In this document: piece after piece, positions 7,647-16,137 of the stretch
How the letters are laid out: each line of letters begins with the position of its first letter
How positions within the stretch are numbered: the first letter of the stretch is position 1
Origin: Muribaculaceae bacterium Isolate-002 (NCI)
GTDB taxonomy: Bacteria > Bacteroidota > Bacteroidia > Bacteroidales > Muribaculaceae
Direction: 5' to 3'
Assembly (NCBI GenBank): GCA_004102805.1
Contig: SCEG01000024.1
Coordinates: 1-45,865 of the forward strand
Length of the DNA stretch: 45,865 nucleotides
The notes under the pieces: model-generated
Told to the model about the DNA's origin: nothing
What the model saw: the letters and a program-made list of their open reading frames with translations, nothing else
Databases searched by the model: none
Program-made: the position numbers and the translations under genes

Positions 7647-10243
7647 TTTGAGATCTTTTCAACTGTTACTTGATTATCGGCAATTATCTTGCAGACATAC
7701 ATCTGGGGCGAAGACAGCATCGACAGCTTTTCGGAAAAACGCGAGATGTTCTGATATTTGTGGTTGAGACACTCAGAGCCCGACATATTGAACATTGCGA
7801 ATTCCACATTATTTTTATTCTGTCCGAACTCAGCCGTGAGCGTGTCAGAAGATTTGTCATAGTAGATTTTCGTGCTGTTCACCATGACGCCGGCTATCCC
7901 CGCAGCTGCTTCCTCGATTTCTACAGTCACAGCCGAAGCGCACGCATTAACCGGAATTTCCACCGTAGTGCATTTGCTTTCGGGTGAATAGCTGTATTGG
8001 GTGATGGCATCACCGTTTACAATAACCGCCTGCGGCGCATTCGAGTTATACACATTCACAGTATACGACCTCATTGCGGGCAGATTGCTTGAGTTACCCT
8101 CTCGCGGATTGATTACGAGCGTGCGCTTGTTGCCGTTAAGTGTCTGCGTGAAAGCTGTTGTTGCGTATGCCACATCATAGTCGGAGTTGTCGCCCTCATC
8201 CTCATAGAGCTTTCCTTTACCCTCTTTGCCGCTCACAACATTGATGACAAGATGCTCGGGATGCTCAGTGACATTTTTCACACTCGCGGGATTTAAGGGA
8301 ACGATAGAACCTTCACGGTAGAAATAAGGAATATCTGTTTTAGAGAACTCCATTGTCATAGTGCACGGACCTTCGATGAGCTCGTTTGTGGCAACACTCC
8401 ACCAGTTTCCTTCGGGGAACCATATAGTCTTGGTGCATACGCCGTTTTCCGATGCCTCCACAATAGGAGCTACAAGGATGTCGCTGCCGAAGAAATATTC
8501 CTCCTCATAAGCGTACGCTTCCTCGACTTCCGGATATTCATAATAAAGCGGACGGCAGAGCGAGATACCTGTGTCGTATGCCTCACGGGCCATAGTGTAG
8601 ATATACGGGAACAATGAGTAGCGTAATTTCACTGCCTCAAGCATATCGGGGAAGTTGGGGAACATCCAAATGCGGCGCTCGATGCGCGAGTCATTCGTGG
8701 CATGCGTTCTGAATATCGGGGTAAACACACCGAACTGTATCCAGCGGAGCACAAGCTCGGGGTCATTGACAGTCTTTTCATCGGTAAACGCATGTCCGCC
8801 AAGGTCATGTCCCCAATAGCCGTAACCTACATTCGACGCTGTAGCCGTAAAATAAGGCTGGAAGGCAAGTGTGGGGAAATTGATGAGCGCGTCTCCTGAA
8901 AATCCGATCTGATATCTGTGGCTTCCGAGACCTCCCCAGCGGTGGAAAATTACCGGACGACGGTCAGGACGGTTGGCGGCCATATCGTTATAGAACACGT
9001 GGTTGCACCAGAATGTCTGACCCAGACCGTTCGTATAAGGGCTCGTAAGATGCTGCTGCCAGTCAAGCCACCAGAAATCCACGCCTTCACTTTCATGCTC
9101 GCGGATAATTGTGCGGAAGAACGAATCAGTAAAATCCGTATAATCAAGATACCAGGGAATTGTCTTGCCCGAAGATGCATTCACATTATACTTGCCTCTG
9201 AGATCCTCATTCATGGCGGTAAAGAATTCTGGCGACTCCACACTGTTCACGCCATCGGCAGGGTGCAGATTAAGCGCTACCTTGAAATTACGGTCATGCA
9301 TCTCCTTCAGGAGCCCTACGGGGTCAGGTATAAGGTTGGTATTCCATGACCAGCCTGTCCATCCGCCACGGCCGCCCGACATACTGCCCTCGCTGCCGTT
9401 CCAGTGCCAGTCCATATCAAGGATCATGACATCGGTGGGTATATCGTTTGACGACAGGTTGTTCATGATGTCACGGTAATCGTCAGCCGAATATGAAGAG
9501 TATTTGCTATACCAGTAGCCGAATACGTATGCCGGAGGCAATGGTATTTTACCGGCAATCGAAGTATAGTCCGACAGCGCTTTTTTGTAATTGTTTCCAT
9601 AACCGAGGAAGTAGATATCCATCGCGTGCGGATCATTGCGGTCTGACCACCAGTCGTATCCGAGATTTTCATCTGCCTCCAATGCAAACGAACGGCTGCC
9701 GTCTGCTCTTGCTGAAGTCCATGAGTCATCGATTACTGCCCAGCCGGAGCGCGAAATCAGACCATCCTCCATTTCCGAACGTTTGTTCTGGCCATTGCTG
9801 CCGTCAAGCGTTCGGCAAGTTCCCTTAAGGTTCATGGGATCCGGTTTGCCGGGATACCACAGCACTTCTCGTCCGTTATGGTCTATAGTGATTGACAGGT
9901 TTGACGACGACGCCGGAAGAGTCTTGGGATTTGACCCTTTGCGGTATTTCATCTTCAGCTTAGCGGTCTCAAGATACAGGAATGTCTCATCTTCCGATGT
10001 CTTGTATTGCGGCACGGCAAGTTGACGGTTAACGACAGTGAACGTAGCGCGATCCTCAAATACTCCTTTGTCACTGTATTCGATACGTATCATTTCCGGT
10101 GTAAGCACAGTGAATCGTGCGTTACCACTTGTCACCACAGCACCCGGATCGGCCTTAGGGTTGCCCTTGGTCTCGCCTTTGAGCGTTATCGCGCCCAAAA
10201 AGATAAATGACAAGAGATAAAAAAAGGTTAGTTTATTCTTCAT
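7643..10243 (-). CDS. GH31 family alpha-glucosidase, secreted
   Basis: 866 residues. Signal peptide 1-22 (FFYLLSFIFLGAITL); N-terminal galactose-mutarotase-like domain to about 235; (beta/alpha)8 barrel from about 238; C-terminal beta domains; sorting-like tail from about 790. The catalytic nucleophile is likely D394 in FWWLDWQQH and the acid/base D451 in GFSGDALINF. Substrate-pocket motifs DVMILDMDWHW (271-281) and YWGHDLGGH (476-484) are present. Members release alpha-glucose, or alpha-xylose in some branches, from non-reducing ends; alpha-glucosidase is preferred here because of the SusE/F-like partners and the SusR-like regulator. It is second in the operon, 19 bases after the first gene and overlapping the next by four bases. 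Confidence 0.9.
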   Translation of the reverse strand: MKNKLTFFYLLSFIFLGAITLKGETKGNPKADPGAVVTSGNARFTVLTPEMIRIEYSDKGVFEDRATFTVVNRQLAVPQYKTSEDETFLYLETAKLKMKYRKGSNPKTLPASSSNLSITIDHNGREVLWYPGKPDPMNLKGTCRTLDGSNGQNKRSEMEDGLISRSGWAVIDDSWTSARADGSRSFALEADENLGYDWWSDRNDPHAMDIYFLGYGNNYKKALSDYTSIAGKIPLPPAYVFGYWYSKYSSYSADDYRDIMNNLSSNDIPTDVMILDMDWHWNGSEGSMSGGRGGWTGWSWNTNLIPDPVGLLKEMHDRNFKVALNLHPADGVNSVESPEFFTAMNEDLRGKYNVNASSGKTIPWYLDYTDFTDSFFRTIIREHESEGVDFWWLDWQQHLTSPYTNGLGQTFWCNHVFYNDMAANRPDRRPVIFHRWGGLGSHRYQIGFSGDALINFPTLAFQPYFTATASNVGYGYWGHDLGGHAFTDEKTVNDPELVLRWIQFGVFTPIFRTHATNDSRIERRIWMFPNFPDMLEAVKLRYSLFPYIYTMAREAYDTGISLCRPLYYEYPEVEEAYAYEEEYFFGSDILVAPIVEASENGVCTKTIWFPEGNWWSVATNELIEGPCTMTMEFSKTDIPYFYREGSIVPLNPASVKNVTEHPEHLVINVVSGKEGKGKLYEDEGDNSDYDVAYATTAFTQTLNGNKRTLVINPREGNSSNLPAMRSYTVNVYNSNAPQAVIVNGDAITQYSYSPESKCTTVEIPVNACASAVTVEIEEAAAGIAGVMVNSTKIYYDKSSDTLTAEFGQNKNNVEFAMFNMSGSECLNHKYQNISRFSEKLSMLSSPQMYVCKIIADNQVTVEKISK

Positions 10244-10262
10244 GATAAATATTTGGATGAAA

Positions 10263-11147
10263 TTATAATATTACTTTTGTAACTTTATTGCCGGCTTTCT
10301 TGATGAAAATACCGTTAGAAGGATTGGCTACTTGAATACCCTGCAGGTTATAATAGACCGGAGTGCATTCATTTTCATCAACGATATCCTCAATGCCGTC
10401 AAGAGGCGCCTTGGTTATTGCTATCGAGCCCTTAAGCAGATCAATATCGACATTATATCTGCCTGACTCGGCAATCTGCCATTTACGGTCACCGGTTCCG
10501 TCTGCGATAATCTTAGAATAATCGATATTGCCATCCTCGTCAAGGCCTGCGAAAAACCACGGACCGGCCCAGTCGCCGTTATAACTGTTTGAATCGATTT
10601 TAAACTCGCCTTCATTCAATTCGCCTGTCCATGTAAATTTGAACGGATCGCTCTCTCCGCCCCACTCCAGACGTGTGCCGTCAACGATATTCCAACCGCC
10701 TGACGTAGCATTGCCCACCATGAAAAGAGCGTTGAAACGGATAGGATTTTCCTGATATTCGGCCTTGGTCACCGACACCGTCATGTCATTAAGATCGCAC
10801 ACCACTTTATAGTTGGCACTCTCTGTCACCTTGAATTTGTAGTCATTGCCACCCTGCACAAGATTTGATATCTCATACGGATCTGTCGAGGCATTGCGGT
10901 ATTCCTTGTTTGAATCGGAGAAATCCTTGCCGCAGGTAAACTTGAATTCCTCATCAGCCTTGAGATAACCGATGCAGCTGAACACATTCTCGCTGTCAGC
11001 CACCGGAGGCATCAGTATTCCGTCAAGCACACTCCAGCCGCCCGGAGTCGCACTACCGATGATATTCAGATGGTCTACTGCAGAGGCACCGAATGCCGCT
11101 GATAACATTACAAAGGCCGAAGCCGTCAGTTTGGTAAAATTAAGCAT
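10263..11147 (-). CDS. SusE/SusF-like binding protein, first gene of the alpha-glucosidase operon
   Basis: 294 residues. Signal peptide 1-23 (FVMLSAAFGASAV), no lipobox cysteine. Two related SusE/F modules are visible: LNIIGSATPGGWSVLDG near 28-44 and LFMVGNATSGGWNIVDG near 146-162, each followed by the F-K-F/W-A pattern of these folds. The tail (about 255-294) reads VYYNLQGIQVANPSNGIFI and ends NKVTKVIL, a C-terminal pattern common in exported Bacteroidales proteins with T9SS-like sorting. It heads the operon with a 64-base gap to the -7 element. It likely binds alpha-glucan at the surface; specificity cannot be read from sequence. Confidence 0.8.
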   Translation of the reverse strand: MLNFTKLTASAFVMLSAAFGASAVDHLNIIGSATPGGWSVLDGILMPPVADSENVFSCIGYLKADEEFKFTCGKDFSDSNKEYRNASTDPYEISNLVQGGNDYKFKVTESANYKVVCDLNDMTVSVTKAEYQENPIRFNALFMVGNATSGGWNIVDGTRLEWGGESDPFKFTWTGELNEGEFKIDSNSYNGDWAGPWFFAGLDEDGNIDYSKIIADGTGDRKWQIAESGRYNVDIDLLKGSIAITKAPLDGIEDIVDENECTPVYYNLQGIQVANPSNGIFIKKAGNKVTKVIL

Positions 11148-11210
11148 ACGTTACAATTTTTGATTAGTTTGTGATGGATTAGATTCAATTGCGCACTGAA
11201 ATCTTTTTCA

Positions 11211-11218
11211 CAAAGATA
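11211..11218 (-). promoter_or_regulatory. -7 element of the alpha-glucosidase operon
   Basis: On the minus strand TATCTTTG fits TAnnTTTG and lies 64 bases upstream of the ATG at 11147. A TTTG further upstream sits about 25 bases away, somewhat too far for a textbook -33, which would suit a promoter that needs an activator such as the divergent SusR-like protein. The remaining 11219-11455 stretch is AT-rich with no gene seen. Confidence 0.55.
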
Positions 11219-11455
11219 AATACAGACTTATGCTAAAATCGCACAAAAAAATACATCAGTAGCAAATAAGTAGCTGTTTTGCATTTTAAAAAACTATATA
11301 TCACTAATATTCAATAATATAACACACACAAACACCTAAATAGAAGTAGTATTACAAGCCCCGCAAAACGAGCATAAAAACGCTTCTGAAGCAATTCATG
11401 CATACCAAAAAGCTGACGCACCCAAAAAAATCGTTCTGCTTTTGAAAAAAATCAC

Positions 11456-11463
11456 TATATTTG
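11456..11463 (+). promoter_or_regulatory. -7 element of the SusR-like gene, possibly leaderless
   Basis: TATATTTG matches TAnnTTTG exactly and ends only three bases before the ATG at 11467. Transcription would start at or next to the start codon, giving a leaderless mRNA. No good -33 TTTG at 19-21 bases was found. Confidence 0.5.
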
Positions 11464-11466
11464 TGT

Positions 11467-13134
11467 ATGATGCTAAACAAACTACAGACCTATTGGATAA
11501 TATTGCTTTTGTTGACGGCTACCGCCGCACACACATCAGCGCATACAAAAAACGACTCCCTTATGTCGGAGCTCCACAAGACAATTCTTAACAGAGATAT
11601 TTACCTCTCACAAAAAGAGAACCATCTGAACAAATTGAGAAATGCTCTTGCGGCGGCCTCCGATGACAGCGCACGCTTCTACGCTCTGGGAGATCTGCTT
11701 GATGAATTCCGCCCATACAATACCGACTCTGCATTTGAATATTGCCGGCAACGAGAAATCCTGGCTTTCAAGACCGGCAACCCTGAGTTCATTACAAATG
11801 CCCGGCTCAACACAGCAAACGTTCTCGGCAGCATAGGCATGTACAAAGAAGCTCTCGATATTGTCGACTCAATTCCCCACGATTCCGTTCCTCAATACCT
11901 TTTGCCATATTACTATTACATCAGACGCACTATTGCGGCATATCTGATTGATTTCGCTGTAAGAAAAGAGGACAAAGATAGAAATCTTGCAATATTCGAG
12001 ACATATCAGGACTCTTTGCTGTCATTATGTCCACCCGCCTCATTGTCCTATATTGTCGACATGTCGGATAAATATTGCAGGAATAACGAATATGGCAAAG
12101 CAGTGGAAATTCTCGAGGATTATCTGGCAAACAACCAATATACCACCCACGACAGAGCAATCCTTGCAAATACTCTCGCTTACGCATATCATGGACTCGG
12201 CAACACTGAAAAACAAAAAGAAAACCTGCTCATATCATCAATTGCCGACCTCAAGGCTTCCGTCCGCGAATATGTTTCGCTCCGGCAGCTTGCAGTCCTT
12301 TTGTTTGAAGAAGGTGACATTGATAATGCTCACGAATTCCTCCGCATTGCGATGGATGACGCCAAACTGTGCAATGCCCGCCAGCGCATTCTTGAAATCA
12401 ATGACATATTCCCGATTGTCAACGCCGCTTATGTCCACGAAATTCAGCATCAGAAAGAAAAACAACGCATCTCCATCGTGATAATAAGCATTCTTGCGAT
12501 ATTTCTTGTCATCGCCATACTTTGGGTATTGAAGCAGATGAAAAAAACATCAAACGCACATCGGCAGGCTACTGAAGCCAATAACCGTCTCAAACAGCTA
12601 AACACCGAACTTCGCGACCTTAACAACAGCCTGACTGAGGCCAACCACGCAATAGCCGACAATTCAATGATCAAAGAGGAATATATCGCCCAATACATGA
12701 ACCAATGTTCACTATATATAGAGAAATTTGACGCCTACCGAAAAAATCTCAACAAACTGATTTCAGTCGGAAAAACCGACGAACTGAAAAAAACGCTGAA
12801 GTCAACCGATATGCTTGAAGATGAGCTGAAATCTTTTTACCGCAATTTCGACACAACATTCCTGAAACTCTTTCCCACATTTGTCGCCGACTTCAACCGA
12901 CTTCTCTCTCCCGACAGTCAGATTATATTGAAAAAAGAAGGTCAGCTCAATACTGAACTGCGTGTTTTCGCACTGATAAGATTAGGAATAACCGACAGCG
13001 TGAAAATCGCGCAGTTCCTCCGATACTCCGTCACTACCATCTACAACTATCGCGTCAAAACCCGTAACAAAGCGTTGGGCAATCGCAAAGAGCTTGAAGA
13101 TAGGGTTATGGAAATTGGCCGTCCAAGTTTATGA
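11467..13134 (+). CDS. SusR-like membrane transcriptional regulator (DUF6377 type)
   Basis: 555 residues from ATG 11467 (MMLNKLQTYWIILLLL); a TTG start at 11461 would lie inside the promoter element. Signal/anchor segment at the N-terminus; periplasmic TPR-like helices about 30-330; one membrane segment about 335-355 (ISIVIISILAIFLVIAILWV); coiled coil about 365-405; cytoplasmic part with MNQCSLYIEKFDAYRKNL; and a C-terminal helix-turn-helix in LNTELRVFALIRLGITDSVK and AQFLRYSVTTIYNYRVKTRN. This arrangement matches SusR, which senses maltose/alpha-glucan and activates starch genes in Bacteroides. It is divergent from the GH31/SusE-F operon, so that operon is the probable target (inference). 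Confidence 0.82.
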   Translation: MMLNKLQTYWIILLLLTATAAHTSAHTKNDSLMSELHKTILNRDIYLSQKENHLNKLRNALAAASDDSARFYALGDLLDEFRPYNTDSAFEYCRQREILAFKTGNPEFITNARLNTANVLGSIGMYKEALDIVDSIPHDSVPQYLLPYYYYIRRTIAAYLIDFAVRKEDKDRNLAIFETYQDSLLSLCPPASLSYIVDMSDKYCRNNEYGKAVEILEDYLANNQYTTHDRAILANTLAYAYHGLGNTEKQKENLLISSIADLKASVREYVSLRQLAVLLFEEGDIDNAHEFLRIAMDDAKLCNARQRILEINDIFPIVNAAYVHEIQHQKEKQRISIVIISILAIFLVIAILWVLKQMKKTSNAHRQATEANNRLKQLNTELRDLNNSLTEANHAIADNSMIKEEYIAQYMNQCSLYIEKFDAYRKNLNKLISVGKTDELKKTLKSTDMLEDELKSFYRNFDTTFLKLFPTFVADFNRLLSPDSQIILKKEGQLNTELRVFALIRLGITDSVKIAQFLRYSVTTIYNYRVKTRNKALGNRKELEDRVMEIGRPSL

Positions 13135-13350
13135 CATTATACTACCGACATTTTGACTCGACATTCCTGTGAACTGATAAAATTCCACATTTTTTCAAAC
13201 CTTTCCTCAACTATTTTGCGTCGACATCTGTTTTGAAGATATGACAGATTAATCTTTCTGATAACTGATCTTGACAACCTGTTTTTAGTGAAAGGTTTGC
13301 CTGTTGTTTGAAATTCATAAAAACACATATATGTCTAATCTAAAATTATT

Positions 13351-13560
13351 ATGACTATGAAAGGTTTGAGTATCGCTATTGCAGCATTTGGTGGAGCTCT
13401 TGCAGGAGCAGCTATCGGTTTGTTATTCGCGCCCAAGAAAGGTTGTGAGACAAGAGCACAGATCGCACAATATCTTCGTGACCACGGCATCAAATTGCGT
13501 AAAGACAAATTTGATAAAATCGTCGATGAAATCGCCGACGAACTTGAAGCACAGAAATAA
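13351..13560 (+). CDS. YtxH-domain small protein
   Basis: 69 residues. A glycine/alanine-rich hydrophobic segment (AFGGALAGAAIGLLFAPKKG, about 10-30) followed by a basic/acidic helix is the YtxH pattern. ATG 13351 is the first start; a second ATG two codons later is possible. It precedes a holin-like membrane protein and a small helical protein, an arrangement common in Bacteroidales and often linked with envelope stress. A terminator-like hairpin separates it from the next gene, so it may also be expressed alone. Exact role unknown. Confidence 0.8.
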   Translation: MTMKGLSIAIAAFGGALAGAAIGLLFAPKKGCETRAQIAQYLRDHGIKLRKDKFDKIVDEIADELEAQK

Positions 13561-13663
13561 ACATTCACATCCGTTTCAACCACCGGCCGAACTATTGCCG
13601 TCTGCCTTACATAAAAATAATAAAACAGACACAATAATGACTCGGCTATAAATGATAATCAAT

Positions 13664-13724
13664 CCGGAGCCGCCGCCGGAGGGTGGTATCCATCACCACC
13701 TCTCTGACAGTGGCTCCGGTTTTT
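13664..13724 (+). terminator. Terminator hairpin with nested stem
   Basis: CCGGAGCC (13664-13671) pairs with GGCTCCGG (13712-13719), followed by TTTTT. Inside, GGTGGT (13682-13687) pairs with ACCACC (13695-13700). It ends the YtxH transcript or attenuates read-through to the next gene. Confidence 0.8.
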
Positions 13725-13739
13725 AGTCTATAAATATTT

Positions 13740-14114
13740 ATGGAAGCTTTCAAAGGATACTTCGCTCCGTTTCAACGTATAGCAAAACTCTATATCCACT
13801 CAGGCAAGCTATCGCTTGCCGAAGTGCTCACGCAGTTACTCGCCGCCATAGCAATCGCATTTGTCTGCCTGCTCTTTGTCATAATATCGCTGGCATTTGT
13901 CTCTTACGGAGTCATCGAAGCCCTGTCTCAGCACATGGCTACAACATGGGCCTATCTGATAGTAGGCGGTTTTTATCTGCTGCTTATCATTCTGATGATT
14001 ATTTTTAAACGCACCATTATCATCAATCCGATTGCACGGTTTCTGTCAAAGATAATACTTGACGCACCTGACACTCCTAACAATTTAAATGAAAACGACA
14101 ATGAAGAAGAATAG
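13740..14114 (+). CDS. Holin-like (DUF1469 type) membrane protein
   Basis: 124 residues with two membrane segments at about 34-62 (LAAIAIAFVCLLFVIISLAF) and 75-98 (AYLIVGGFYLLLIILMIIF). This two-helix layout and size match the phage-holin-family/DUF1469 proteins found beside YtxH genes; despite the name they are ordinary chromosomal inner-membrane proteins. The C-terminus is acidic (NENDNEEE). It overlaps the start of the next gene by 14-26 bases, so they are translated together. Confidence 0.75.
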   Translation: MEAFKGYFAPFQRIAKLYIHSGKLSLAEVLTQLLAAIAIAFVCLLFVIISLAFVSYGVIEALSQHMATTWAYLIVGGFYLLLIILMIIFKRTIIINPIARFLSKIILDAPDTPNNLNENDNEEE

Positions 14115-14352
14115 CAACTGGAAAGGATATGACATGGAGCAGCTGCGCATACTCCGCGCCACCACGGCAATTCGCATTGACATCGAAAAAGAGCGCATCA
14201 GAGACATGTTCTCCGCCGACCCGCGCACCGACGAAAAGGCCCGAAATTTCTTTGCCTCCGCCACCGATATCGTGGGAGCCGCCGAATATGGACTGAAAAC
14301 CTATAAAATCGTCAAGAAAGTCTCGAATTTATTCCGCAGAAACAAAAAATAA
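14089..14352 (+). CDS. Small helical protein of the YtxH/holin-like cluster
   Basis: 87 residues from 14089, or 83 from the ATG at 14101. Mostly helical and charged (RIDIEKERIRDMFS), with a central small-residue segment (NFFASATDIVGAAEYGLKTY) and a basic C-terminus (FRRNKK). No signal peptide or strong membrane helix. It overlaps the upstream holin-like gene, and this third gene is often found with that pair. Function unknown. Confidence 0.7.
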   Translation: MKTTMKKNSNWKGYDMEQLRILRATTAIRIDIEKERIRDMFSADPRTDEKARNFFASATDIVGAAEYGLKTYKIVKKVSNLFRRNKK

Positions 14353-14355
14353 CAT

Positions 14356-14363
14356 TAAATTTG
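14356..14363 (+). promoter_or_regulatory. -7 element of prmA
   Basis: TAAATTTG matches TAnnTTTG. Seven bases downstream starts a palindrome at 14371 that also occurs, in longer form, in the leader of the Fur-like gene. The leader to the ATG at 14437 is about 68 bases. Confidence 0.6.
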
Positions 14364-14370
14364 CATACGT

Positions 14371-14404
14371 AAGTAACTGTTCAGAATTATTTGGACAGCT
14401 GCTT
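14371..14404 (+). repeat. Mini palindromic leader element
   Basis: AAGTAACTGTTC (14371-14382) pairs with GGACAGCTGCTT (14393-14404) with one mismatch and two G-U pairs around a 10-base loop. The first 13 bases, AAGTAACTGTTCA, are identical to the left end of the 171-bp element at 38039-38209. In both places the motif begins 7-8 bases after the -7 element, near the transcription start. Confidence 0.65.
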
Positions 14405-14436
14405 GTCATAATAGTTTAATACTAACGACTGCAATA

Positions 14437-15288
14437 ATGAACGACTACATCGAAACCCGCATAAACATCAGTCCGTGTGATGAGACCGCCACCGACATCC
14501 TTGCCTCACTGCTGTGCGACATAGGTTATGAAAGTTTCGTCCCTGACGCGGAAGGCACCACTGCATACATAAAAAAAGAACTTTTCGACAAGGGAAAACT
14601 CGATCTGACAATCGATACATTTCCACTGCCGGGCTACAAATTTGAAGTCTCGACAAAGAAAATCGAAGGAAAGGACTGGAATGCCGAATGGGAGCGCAAT
14701 TACTTCAAGCCGATAGTAGTCGATGACCGCTGCGTGATTCACTCAAGTTTCCATACCGACATACCAAAATGTGAATACGATATAGTGATTGACCCGAAAA
14801 TGGCTTTCGGCACCGGGCATCACGCCACAACCTCACTGATAATCTATCGCCTGCTCCATACCGACCTTAACGGCCGGTCAGTCATCGACATGGGCACAGG
14901 CACAGGCATTCTTGCCATACTTGCCGCGATGAAAGGCGCCTCACCGATTAACGCCATAGAGATTGACCCTTTCGCACAGACCAATGCCGTAGAAAATGTC
15001 CGGCTCAACAATCACCCTGAAATCAATGTCATATTAGGCGACGCCGATTCACTTGAAGGACTGCCAAAGGCCGACATCTTCATCGCCAATATCAACCGCA
15101 ACATCATACTCAACGACATGGGCAAATATGCCGAAGCCATGAAGCCCGGAGCTTCAATATTACTGAGCGGATTTTACGAGGACGATGTCAACATGCTCCT
15201 TGAGCAAGCACAGACATACAAACTCGAATTTCTCAGAGTAAGTTCCCGCGACAGGTGGGCATGTCTCGAACTGCGAAAATCAGAATGA
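14437..15288 (+). CDS. prmA: Ribosomal protein L11 methyltransferase
   Basis: 283 residues, normal for PrmA. The N-terminal substrate-binding domain (about 1-110) is followed by an AdoMet-dependent methyltransferase fold with motif I VIDMGTGTGILAILAAMKGA at about 149-168, motif II INAIEIDPFA at about 173, and the catalytic NIN loop (IANINRNIIL) near 215. PrmA trimethylates lysine and N-terminal residues of ribosomal protein L11. The ATG 14437 sits just after the leader palindrome. It overlaps the next gene as ATGA. Confidence 0.95.
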   Translation: MNDYIETRINISPCDETATDILASLLCDIGYESFVPDAEGTTAYIKKELFDKGKLDLTIDTFPLPGYKFEVSTKKIEGKDWNAEWERNYFKPIVVDDRCVIHSSFHTDIPKCEYDIVIDPKMAFGTGHHATTSLIIYRLLHTDLNGRSVIDMGTGTGILAILAAMKGASPINAIEIDPFAQTNAVENVRLNNHPEINVILGDADSLEGLPKADIFIANINRNIILNDMGKYAEAMKPGASILLSGFYEDDVNMLLEQAQTYKLEFLRVSSRDRWACLELRKSE

Positions 15289-15929
15289 CAATGACAGGAT
15301 TTGCCAGAACAATCTTCATCACATCATCGCTACTGTTAGGATATTTGGCATCGCCGGCACGAGACAACGTCACAACCGTTGTTATCAGCACCACAACTGA
15401 GACGCAAAGCACTTCCGGATCCACTGCCGACACGACTGCCGACTTGGCCAAGCAGATACCCGACACCCCGTTTGTCAGACATTTCACATGGGGAGCCTCT
15501 TTGGGAAGTTCCATTGACATGACAGGGCAAGACATGACCGCCATCGACATTGACGCATTTTTCGGATATAAAGGTGACTATCTGAGATTTGCAGGCATAG
15601 GAGCAGGCATCCGCATGATGGTCAGCAACTCGTCGCGCAGCTATCCGGTCTACGCGATGCTCCGCACAAGTTTCACCAAGTCTCCAAGTTTCCTATATCT
15701 TGAAATAAAAGGCGGCGTAGGGTTCAACAACCTATATACCGACGTATATCAGCGCAATTTTATCGGAGGGATTGCTCTTGGCTTCACCCTTGCTCATTCA
15801 CGCACATTCAGCAGCAACTTCTCTCTCGGCTACGAATACATGCCCCTGTCCGACGGCAATCTTGACGGAGTAAACACCCGCTTCAAAGACCTCCACTACG
15901 CATCAATCCGCATCGGAGCATCATTCTGA
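15285..15929 (+). CDS. Putative outer-membrane beta-barrel protein
   Basis: 214 residues from ATG 15285, whose ATGA overlap with the prmA stop suggests coupling. Signal peptide TIFITSSLLLGYLASPA, then a Thr/Ser-rich linker, then alternating beta strands (YLRFAGIGAGIRMMV, FLYLEIKGGVGF, FIGGIALGFTLA, SNFSLGYEYMPL) ending in IGASF with a terminal Phe, the usual outer-membrane signature. No specific family recognised. Function unknown, perhaps a small porin-like or structural barrel. Confidence 0.7.
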   Translation: MTMTGFARTIFITSSLLLGYLASPARDNVTTVVISTTTETQSTSGSTADTTADLAKQIPDTPFVRHFTWGASLGSSIDMTGQDMTAIDIDAFFGYKGDYLRFAGIGAGIRMMVSNSSRSYPVYAMLRTSFTKSPSFLYLEIKGGVGFNNLYTDVYQRNFIGGIALGFTLAHSRTFSSNFSLGYEYMPLSDGNLDGVNTRFKDLHYASIRIGASF

Positions 15930-16047
15930 TTTTAAAGAAACTGGCATTTACAACCTGATTTCTATATGAGGTCATGCTTCATTAGTTGACCATTTTTATA
16001 TTTGCCAGCACTTCAACTTCGTTTTGGCGCAATTTTCCATAAAAAAG

Positions 16048-16079
16048 TTTGAAAATGTAAATATTTGATAGTATCTTTG
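16048..16079 (+). promoter_or_regulatory. leu operon promoter (-33 TTTG, -7 TATCTTTG)
   Basis: TTTG at 16048-16051 and TATCTTTG at 16072-16079 are separated by 20 bases, a textbook Bacteroidales promoter. It predicts a leader of about 53 bases before leuA. No leucine-rich leader peptide, T-box or attenuator hairpin is visible, so regulation by transcript attenuation is not supported. Confidence 0.8.
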
Positions 16080-16137
16080 TGAGAAATTTACAAATTGTTG
16101 TATTTAGGTTTCCAAACGATAATTCAAATATTGATAT

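Noticed and set aside
16080..16137. Leucine attenuator or T-box in front of leuA
   Set aside because: The leader is short and has no Leu-codon run, no terminator hairpin and no specifier-like structure.
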